A stretch of 64,000 nucleotides of DNA from Aquatica leii (taxonomy: Eukaryota; Arthropoda; Insecta; Coleoptera; Lampyridae): positions 54,488,487 through 54,552,486 of the forward strand of contig CM069433.1 in the NCBI GenBank assembly GCA_035610365.1, read 5' to 3'. The translations under genes were made by a program, and so were the position numbers. Positions within the stretch are counted from its first letter, which is position 1, and every line of letters begins with the position of its first letter. Shown here piece after piece: positions 58,464-64,000 of the stretch. The notes beneath the pieces are model-generated. The model searched no databases. It was not told the origin of the DNA and saw only the letters and a program-made list of their open reading frames with translations.

Positions 58464-58465
58464 TA

Positions 58466-59518
58466 ATGGACACCGTATATTACGACCCAGCTCACGTTAG
58501 CGGCTTTGCGGGTGCAAATGACTTATTTCAATCAGTAAAGTATAAACATAATCGCCCCAGCGTTGAAAAATGGTTACAACAACAAGAATCGTATACGGTA
58601 CATAAACCTAACAAAAAACGTTTTCCAAGAAACAAATACATTGTAAACAATATATTTGAATTATGGCAGGGAGATTTATGTGATATGCAAAGTTTAAAAA
58701 ATATAACGACAACTATAATTACATTTTAACCGTAATTGACGTATTTAGTAAAGGCTTGGGCTAGACCGCTAAAAACTAAAACAGCCAAGAACGTTATTGA
58801 AGCCTTTGCAGATATTTTTAACGAATGTCAAAATTGCCCATTAAACATTCAAACGGATAAAGGAAAAGAATTTGTCGCAAAAACTGTTCAAAATTTTTTC
58901 AAAGAACACGAGATTCATTTTTATGTTACGAATAATCCGGACGTGAAAGCCGCTGTAGTTGAACGATTCAATAGAACTCTTAAAACAAGAATGTGGCGCT
59001 ACTTTACATATTCCAATTCATATCGGTACATTGATGTGTTACAAAATTTATTATTGTCTTATAATAATAGATATCATCGAAGCATTAAAATGGCACCCAA
59101 TGATGTAAATGATTCAAATATTTTACAAGTTTGGCAAAACCTGTATAGCAGTGGAGTTGGACTAGAACGAATACCTAAATATAAAGTCGGTCAACATGTA
59201 AGGATTAGTAGAACTAAACAGATCTTTGAGAAGGGATATACAACAAATTGGAGTGAAGAAGTGTTTAAAATAAGCAAAGTTATTAATCGCAAACCTCCTG
59301 TTTACCGAGTTGTTGATTTAAATAGCGAGCCAATTGAAGGAACGTTTTATGAGGAAGAATTACAACCTATTACAATTACTAGTGACACTAGATATAAAAT
59401 TGATAAAGTGTTGAAAGAAAAAGGTCGCGGAATAAATAAACAGTATTTTGTAAAGTGGCAAGGATATAGCGATAAATTTAATTCTTGGGTCCTATCGAAC
59501 GAATTGCAACAATTATGA
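58466..59518 (+). pseudogene. Polinton integrase (retroviral type, chromodomain), frameshifted
   Basis: The first frame (ATG 58,466) has the Polinton N-terminus (YYDPAHVSGFAGANDL, TVHKPNKKRFPRNKYIV) and the first catalytic aspartate in LWQGDLCDM. It breaks in an A-run near 58,700, and a second A-run contraction near 58,753 restores the frame from about 58,745. The second part holds aspartate in IQTDKGKEF and glutamate 35 residues on in VVERFNRTLK, then the KYKVGQHVRISR beta-rich domain and a C-terminal chromodomain (YKIDKVL, QYFVKWQGYSDKFNSWV). It would insert the element DNA and perhaps target chromatin. The stop TGA overlaps the next ATG. Confidence 0.88.
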
Positions 59519-60354
59519 ATACCGAGAATGAGTTTTATTTAACATTGCTAAGTAATAGTTCTATGAATTACTACCCTAACAATACAACTGCAAACTTTAT
59601 GACACAATTACCTAAACGAGTAAGATTGACTGGAGAATGGGTTGTTGGAATTTCTGAAATTCAATATCCGTGTTCGTTTTTAGCAGTTGGAGAAACTGAT
59701 AACTTAATGTACTATAGGACTGAACCACCCGAAGAACACGAGTTAAGTCTCGAAGAAGTGTTAAATCTTGCAACGAAACATTTTCTTGACAATAAAGATT
59801 CAATTCATTTTTCTTATCAAGAATGGCATATTGTAAAAATTTCTCCAGGAAACTACGAATCAATCGAAGACGTTATTACTGAAATTAATAACCACGAAAT
59901 AATAAGGAAACTGATAAACTTTAAATACAACAGAATAACAAAAAGAGTTTTCTTAAAAGTAAACACGACATTATCGGTACTCGGTTTTTCAAGAAGATTA
60001 GCACTTCAATTAGGCTTTCAACCCGATCAAAATTTAGCAAAAGAAAAAACTTCAGCTCATCCAGCAAACATATGGACAGGTATACCATCTCAAATGTTTA
60101 TTTATTGTGATATTGTAGAACCGCAATTAGTAGGAGATGTCTTAGCACCTTTATTACGAATTGTCAATGTCACTTCTGACAATTACAATTACGGATGTCA
60201 CAAAGATGTAGTGTTTTCTCCTGTACATTACATACCCCTGATGAGAAAAGAGTTTGAAAATATAGAAATAAATATAAGAACCGACACGGCAGCTTCTATG
60301 CCATTCGAGTTTGGAACGTTGAATTTGAAACTTCATTTCAAAAAACTTAACTAA
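59515..60354 (+). CDS. Polinton minor capsid (penton-like, single jelly roll) protein
   Basis: 279 residues from ATG 59,515, which overlaps the integrase stop as ATGA; an in-frame upstream start at 59,485 would lie inside the integrase and is less likely. The N-terminus EFYLTLLSNSSMNYYPNNTT with ANFMTQLPKRVRLTGEWVVG and ISEIQYPCSF is characteristic of the minor capsid protein of animal Polintons, which forms the capsid vertices as adenovirus penton base does. The rest is beta-rich, with MPFEFGTLNLKLHFKK as the last strands. No frameshifts. It lies between the integrase and the small basic protein, the usual place. Confidence 0.8.
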   Translation: MNTENEFYLTLLSNSSMNYYPNNTTANFMTQLPKRVRLTGEWVVGISEIQYPCSFLAVGETDNLMYYRTEPPEEHELSLEEVLNLATKHFLDNKDSIHFSYQEWHIVKISPGNYESIEDVITEINNHEIIRKLINFKYNRITKRVFLKVNTTLSVLGFSRRLALQLGFQPDQNLAKEKTSAHPANIWTGIPSQMFIYCDIVEPQLVGDVLAPLLRIVNVTSDNYNYGCHKDVVFSPVHYIPLMRKEFENIEINIRTDTAASMPFEFGTLNLKLHFKKLN

Positions 60355-60355
60355 C

Positions 60356-60799
60356 ATGGCGTGTCCATATCAACAATATTACATTAATCAAGCCGGTAGT
60401 GGAATTGGTGTTATTTACCGACGGGCCCCATATCAAAGAGGTCATGGAATTGGAAGTTGGTTGGGGGGTATATTTCGTTCAATTTTACCATTGTTTAAGT
60501 CAGGCGTGAAAGCAGTAGGAAAAGAAGCGTTGAGGACGGGAAGTAATATTTTAGGAGATATTGTGGAAAACCGACCAATCAAAGAATCGTTTCAAGATAG
60601 AATGCGCGAAGCCGGTCAGAGTCTGAAGCGCAAAGCAGACACTAAAATTGAAAATCTGATGCAGGGCTCTGGATATAAAAAACGGCGTCAAAACATAACT
60701 AGTCATTCTCTGTCTGTAATTAACAAGAAGACGTCAAATTCTAGACGCAAGCCTGCTAATTCAAAAGTTAATTACAACGATATTTTTGACAGAAATTAG
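60356..60799 (+). CDS. Small basic virion protein, pVI/pX-like
   Basis: 147 residues starting one base after the penton stop. The N-terminus is glycine-rich (GSGIGVIYRRAPYQRGHGIG), then an amphipathic/hydrophobic stretch SWLGGIFRSILPLFKSGVKA with GKEALRTGSNILGDIVENR, then a basic C-terminus (LKRKADTKIE, YKKRRQN). A hydrophobic, glycine-bounded helix followed by a basic tail is the layout of adenovirus pVI/pX and of adintovirus membrane-active proteins. I infer a role in membrane disruption or core packaging. Possible protease sites (GSG-I, LMQGSG) are seen but unproven. Confidence 0.65.
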   Translation: MACPYQQYYINQAGSGIGVIYRRAPYQRGHGIGSWLGGIFRSILPLFKSGVKAVGKEALRTGSNILGDIVENRPIKESFQDRMREAGQSLKRKADTKIENLMQGSGYKKRRQNITSHSLSVINKKTSNSRRKPANSKVNYNDIFDRN

Positions 60800-60801
60800 T
60801 A

Positions 60802-62115
60802 ATGGCTTTTCTTCATGCTCAATCTTGCGAATGCATTAAATCTGAATTAGATTTATTTGCCCTCCCATCAACTCAAACAAGTATAGAATCTGGCGAATGG
60901 ATTTTCTATAAGCCGCTATCTTCGTTAACTGACGACGCACCGATTGAATTTGTTATACCTGGCAACGGCAATGATTACTTAGACTTAAGCCAAACAATGT
61001 TGTATGTAACAGCCAAAATCGTGAGACATGACGATACTTCGTTAAACGTTGAGGATGTTGTAGGGCCCGTAAATAACTGGTTACATTCACTATTTAGTCA
61101 AGTTGAGATTTATTTAAATCAGAAACTTGTATCTCCGCCTAATAATACGTATGCATACCGTTCTTATATTGAAACATTACTAAACTATGGACCAGAAGCA
61201 AAATCTTCACATTTATCGTGTAGTTTATGGCATAGTGATACACCAGGAAAAATGGATAGTCTGACGGAAGACAATGTGGGATTCATTAAAAGAAAATCTT
61301 TTACTTCTGAAAATAACCAAATCGAGATGATAGGACATGTCCACTCTGACATATTTAATCAAGAAAAATTTCTTGTTAACGGCGTCGAAATGAAGATAAA
61401 ATTTGTTCGTTCAAGAGATTCGTTTAGTTTAATGGCTAAATTAGGGTCTACATACAAGGTGAAAATTTTAGAAGCCAGTCTTTTAGTAAGAAGAATGAAA
61501 ATTAATCCTACAATTCTAATTGCACACACAAAAGCGTTAGAATCTACTTCTGCAAAATATCCAATAACCAAAGCCGATGTTAAAGTATTGACTATTCCAT
61601 CAGGGATTCAACGAAAGTCTTTAGACAACGTTTTCTTAGGCCAATTACCTAAACGTTGTATTATTGGATTTGTGTCAAATAAAGCGTTCAATGGAGATTA
61701 CGCCACCAACCCGTTTAATTTTCATCATTATAAAATTAATTATCTGTCTTTGTATATTGATGGCCAGCAAATTCCGTCAAAACCACTTCAACCGGATTTT
61801 ACAAAATCAGGCTTGTACGTGCGAGCATACCATACTTTATACTCCGGAACCGGCATTCATTTCTTAAATGAAGGAAATGATATATCTCGAGAAGATTACC
61901 CTAAAGGTTACTGTTTAATGGCTTTTGATTTAACACCGGATTTATCGGCAAATGCTAATACACATTGGAATCTTGTAAAGAATGGGTCGTTGCGCATAGA
62001 AGTCGGATTCGAAGATGCGTTAAGTGAAACTATAAACTGTTTAGTTTACGCAGAATTTGACAACGTCATAGAAATTGATAAACATAGAAATGTAATGGTA
62101 GATTTTAGTAGTTAA
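60802..62115 (+). CDS. Polinton major capsid protein (double jelly roll)
   Basis: 437 residues, starting two bases after the previous stop. The conserved start FALPSTQTSIESGEWIFYKP, then IEFVIPGNGNDYLDLSQTML, VGPVNNWLHSLFSQVEIYLN and YRSYIETLLNYGPEAKSSHL are the diagnostic blocks of the Polinton major capsid protein (the family often labelled F54H12.2-like). It folds as two jelly rolls and forms hexon-like capsomers. The length suits the family. The frame is unbroken. Having both capsid proteins intact implies that virion formation was under selection until recently. Confidence 0.92.
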   Translation: MAFLHAQSCECIKSELDLFALPSTQTSIESGEWIFYKPLSSLTDDAPIEFVIPGNGNDYLDLSQTMLYVTAKIVRHDDTSLNVEDVVGPVNNWLHSLFSQVEIYLNQKLVSPPNNTYAYRSYIETLLNYGPEAKSSHLSCSLWHSDTPGKMDSLTEDNVGFIKRKSFTSENNQIEMIGHVHSDIFNQEKFLVNGVEMKIKFVRSRDSFSLMAKLGSTYKVKILEASLLVRRMKINPTILIAHTKALESTSAKYPITKADVKVLTIPSGIQRKSLDNVFLGQLPKRCIIGFVSNKAFNGDYATNPFNFHHYKINYLSLYIDGQQIPSKPLQPDFTKSGLYVRAYHTLYSGTGIHFLNEGNDISREDYPKGYCLMAFDLTPDLSANANTHWNLVKNGSLRIEVGFEDALSETINCLVYAEFDNVIEIDKHRNVMVDFSS

Positions 62116-62165
62116 GAATACTCGACACTTTACTCAACTTAGTTATTAATTAACACTCGAGAAGA

Positions 62166-62720
62166 ATGGACGCGTTTGTTGATTTGCAAGGTTTTCGCGG
62201 AGCAGACAAAAAATTTATTCCTAAAGAAGTTGCGGTTGTTTCGTCAGATGGTGACTATTGCGAAGTTTTGCTCATAAAGCCACCGATGCCTTATTCTACT
62301 TTGCCAAAATCAGTGAAAAACGAAGTTTATTACTTGGAAAATTATTTTCATGGTCTAAAATGGAGTACTGGATATATAAATTTTGAAGATTTCGAAGACG
62401 AACTTAGAAAATTGTTGACGCCTTTTAACGGTATTTTTGTTAAAGGTTATGAAAAGCAAAATACTTTAAATTTTTTAAATAAACCGGTAGTTAACATGGA
62501 GGGGATGAGTTGTCCAACATTTAAAGAATTAAAAAAAGATATGCAAGCAATCAAATGTCTACATCATCACATTGAAAATCCTTCGTGTGCTCTGGAACAC
62601 GCTTTAATTTTATGTGAATGGTCAAAGAAAAATAGCAGAGATGAATGCGGTACAAATTCAACAATGTTTGAAGAACATCCCGACCACCAAGAATGTACAT
62701 CGACTTGTATGTGCTTCTAA
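62166..62720 (+). CDS. Conserved Polinton protein, possible nuclease-like fold
   Basis: 184 residues. It starts MDAFVDLQGFRGADKKFIPK with EVAVV. This D-(L/V)-Q-GF---FI-KE-A pattern is common next to the protease gene of insect Polintons. An acid-x-Gln strand at the very N-terminus followed by KEVAVV resembles the first motif of RNase H-like (DEDD) exonucleases, but the second acidic residue is missing and I cannot trace the other motifs with confidence. HGLKWSTGY and the Cys/His-rich tail (CLHHHIENPSC, DECG) are also visible. Its end overlaps the protease start by 80 bases in another frame. Function unknown. Confidence 0.6.
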   Translation: MDAFVDLQGFRGADKKFIPKEVAVVSSDGDYCEVLLIKPPMPYSTLPKSVKNEVYYLENYFHGLKWSTGYINFEDFEDELRKLLTPFNGIFVKGYEKQNTLNFLNKPVVNMEGMSCPTFKELKKDMQAIKCLHHHIENPSCALEHALILCEWSKKNSRDECGTNSTMFEEHPDHQECTSTCMCF

Positions 62721-63111
62721 TCAATTACCATGGCGTATACAGAGACCTTGTGCTATTATTGCAAACACCGACCCTTCCTATAAACCTGGTGAACATTGGG
62801 CCGCATTTTACATTGATGAATATGGACATGGAGAATACTTTGATTCTTTTGGAAGACCGCCCCTAGGATATCATAAAAAGTTTTTGGAAAGAAATTGTTG
62901 TACTTGGACTTTTAATTGTAAAATTTTACAAGATTTTCATTCTATGTTTTGCGGTCAATATTGTCTTGTATATTTATATTTAAAACTTTGTAATACAAAT
63001 ATGATAGAATTTTTAGAAATATTTGATAATGATTTAATAAAAAACGATGTATGCATTAGTTTATTGTATAATTTGTATTTTAAAAAAACCAATGTATTAG
63101 ATATTTTATAA
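62641..63111 (+). CDS. Adenain-like cysteine protease of the Polinton
   Basis: 156 residues from ATG 62,641; an in-frame upstream start at 62,614 would add nine residues, but homologous proteins begin close to this conserved QIQQCL helix. The catalytic set is clear: H52 in GEHWAAFYID, D68 in YFDSFG, oxyanion Q97 and nucleophile C104 in QDFHSMFCGQYC. The seven-residue Gln-to-Cys spacing equals that of adenovirus protease. It would cleave capsid and core precursors during maturation. The gene is the last on the plus strand; AATAAA follows at about 63,135. Confidence 0.9.
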   Translation: MNAVQIQQCLKNIPTTKNVHRLVCASNQLPWRIQRPCAIIANTDPSYKPGEHWAAFYIDEYGHGEYFDSFGRPPLGYHKKFLERNCCTWTFNCKILQDFHSMFCGQYCLVYLYLKLCNTNMIEFLEIFDNDLIKNDVCISLLYNLYFKKTNVLDIL

Positions 63112-63463
63112 GATTTTTTTGTACACATTAACAAAATAAAAAACAATTAGTTGCTATTTAAGTGTTTCTATTACAAAAAATATTTAACGAACTCATTAGA
63201 CATTTACAAATAAATAAGAACAATATTAATACTAATAATAAAATGTAATGAAATTTAAACAATAAAAGATAACACAATAAAACAAATCAATACATAAATA
63301 CTCACTATTAAAAAAGGATAAAAAGTGAATAACGCTTAAATATGTATACATTTACAATAAATACCAAAATAAATTATAAAGATCAAATTAAAAATAATAA
63401 CTAAAACATATAATAGATACCTAAATACACTATATACAGTAAAATGAGAAAACCACTACAAAG
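63112..63463. other. Convergent intergenic region with two polyadenylation signals
   Basis: Very AT-rich, between the protease (plus) and PolB (minus). AATAAA at about 63,135 serves the plus-strand genes. Minus-strand AATAAA equivalents (TTTATT on the plus strand, about 63,350-63,375) can serve PolB. No other feature. Confidence 0.55.
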
Positions 63464-64000
63464 TTATGAACGGTATCCGTAAGGCAGTGTGTCCACACTG
63501 TCTTCGAGTCGACGTCGTTTCGTATAATTTACTCTATACACTTTTTTCTCCGGACGTGATAGAACATCGTACATGGAGTTTCTACAAATACGTCGATCCG
63601 TTTGAACATACGTGTCCTCTGCTTGATCCAAAACCAGGCTTTTAAGGGTTTCGAAATTGACAACCTGTGCGTTTTTAAAGTTTAAAGTAATACCCTTTAC
63701 CTTACATGTGTATTCATAACTCTTAGACTTTGTCGAAAACACCTTAAATGCATAATTTTTAGGACCTCCGCTAACAAATTCAACTATTTTACTTCCAGGA
63801 CCGTAACATTCGATCTCGTCAGTCATATCGCCAAGGAAATCTCCTGTTGCGGGGACCCATTCTCCCGGTTTTTGTGTAAAAATGATCGAATCTGTATCAA
63901 AGTAGAGTACACGTCTATCCAACTTTTTCAAGTATTTGTATAACTCTAATCGTGCATTGGCTGTGGTGTAAGTGGCCAAAGCTACGTTTACGGTTTTTAA
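63464..64000 (-). CDS. Polinton DNA polymerase B, C-terminal part (runs off window)
   Basis: The minus-strand frame ends at 63,464 and is open to the window edge, so only about 179 residues are visible. VLYFDTDSIIF contains the PolB palm motif C (YxDTDS), with two catalytic aspartates binding metal. GPKNYAFKV and KVKGITLNF are the KxY/KGI-like blocks that follow it in protein-primed PolBs, and the C-terminus is basic (TKRRRLED). Convergent placement opposite the capsid genes is usual for Polintons. The exonuclease and terminal-protein regions would lie outside the window. Confidence 0.9.
   Translation of the reverse strand, partial: LKTVNVALATYTTANARLELYKYLKKLDRRVLYFDTDSIIFTQKPGEWVPATGDFLGDMTDEIECYGPGSKIVEFVSGGPKNYAFKVFSTKSKSYEYTCKVKGITLNFKNAQVVNFETLKSLVLDQAEDTYVQTDRRICRNSMYDVLSRPEKKVYRVNYTKRRRLEDSVDTLPYGYRS

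Larger units (their letters stand above)
51149..64000 (+). mobile_element. Polinton/Maverick (adintovirus-like) element, rearranged
   Basis: Ten gene families of the Polinton set are present: packaging ATPase, chromodomain integrase, penton-like, pVI/pX-like, double-jelly-roll capsid, adenain-like protease, convergent PolB, two conserved Polinton proteins of unknown role and a PC4-like candidate. The 184-codon conserved protein makes an eleventh. Late genes are tightly packed with ATGA overlaps. The first 2.7 kb is triplicated (plus/minus/plus). The right end lies beyond the window, and no terminal inverted repeat is visible. Frameshifts in the integrase and in the first-gene copies mean that as assembled it is defective. 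Confidence 0.9.

Noticed and set aside
51149..64000. Recent integration of an exogenous virus
   Set aside because: The gene set includes a chromodomain integrase and PolB in Polinton order, so an endogenous Polinton/adintovirus-like element is the simpler reading; no evidence for an episomal virus.

Overview
The window looks like AT-rich insect (arthropod) nuclear DNA. The signs are short GT-AG introns of 48-68 bp inside transposon genes, AATAAA signals, tRNA-type SINE sequence, and transposon families typical of insects. I found no convincing host single-copy gene. Nearly all recognisable sequence is mobile: at least ten superfamilies, from eroded relics to very young copies, with featureless AT-rich DNA between them.

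Layout. 0.85-1.17 kb: one copy of a dispersed repeat (A) that recurs at 32.5-32.9 kb. 3.6-5.5 kb: a Ty3/gypsy relic whose protease region is tandemly duplicated, followed by an HTH/DDE transposase relic. 5.6-6.5 kb: a probable BEL/Pao gag relic. 6.9-8.5 kb: a frameshifted piggyBac transposase (minus strand). 12.2-12.6 kb: a Tc1-like relic. 13.3-13.6 kb: a gypsy RT relic. 18.4-22.7 kb: a strikingly T-rich block with a gypsy-type integrase zinc finger. Its right-hand terminal repeat is split by a young, internally deleted BEL/Pao element (22,743-26,729, minus strand) with 227-bp LTRs and a tRNA-Phe-type primer site. 26.75-27.65 kb: a tandem repeat of about 337 bp carrying hammerhead ribozymes, which is a retrozyme-like element. 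30.5-31.8 kb: a Harbinger element. 33.67-37.17 kb: a P-element/THAP9-type transposon with terminal inverted repeats and an 8-bp target duplication. 37.77-38.91 kb: an apparently intact, two-exon Crypton-type tyrosine recombinase. 39.19-42.77 and 45.43-46.94 kb: two related non-autonomous elements with CCC(T/A)AGTAG termini. 48.0-50.5 kb: Harbinger and Penelope-like fragments. 50.5-50.98 kb: a tRNA-derived SINE with a VNTR-like 3' part.

51.15 kb to the end of the window: a Polinton/Maverick (adintovirus-like) element. In order it carries a PC4-like candidate DNA-binding protein, an FtsK/HerA-type packaging ATPase, two conserved Polinton proteins of unknown function, a retroviral-type integrase with chromodomain, a penton-like protein, a small basic pVI/pX-like protein, a double-jelly-roll major capsid protein, a conserved 184-residue protein and an adenain-like cysteine protease. 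A convergent protein-primed-type PolB runs off the right edge. Together these cover integration, DNA packaging, capsid assembly and maturation, and replication.

The first 2.7 kb of the Polinton is present three times (plus, minus, plus), which makes a 1.9-kb near-perfect palindrome and a further large inverted repeat. The copies differ mainly by one-base homopolymer indels, so the Polinton as assembled is not intact. The most notable items are the retrozyme ribozyme, the palindromic Polinton triplication and its TATA+initiator promoter pair, the possible PC4 domain, and the intact Crypton gene.
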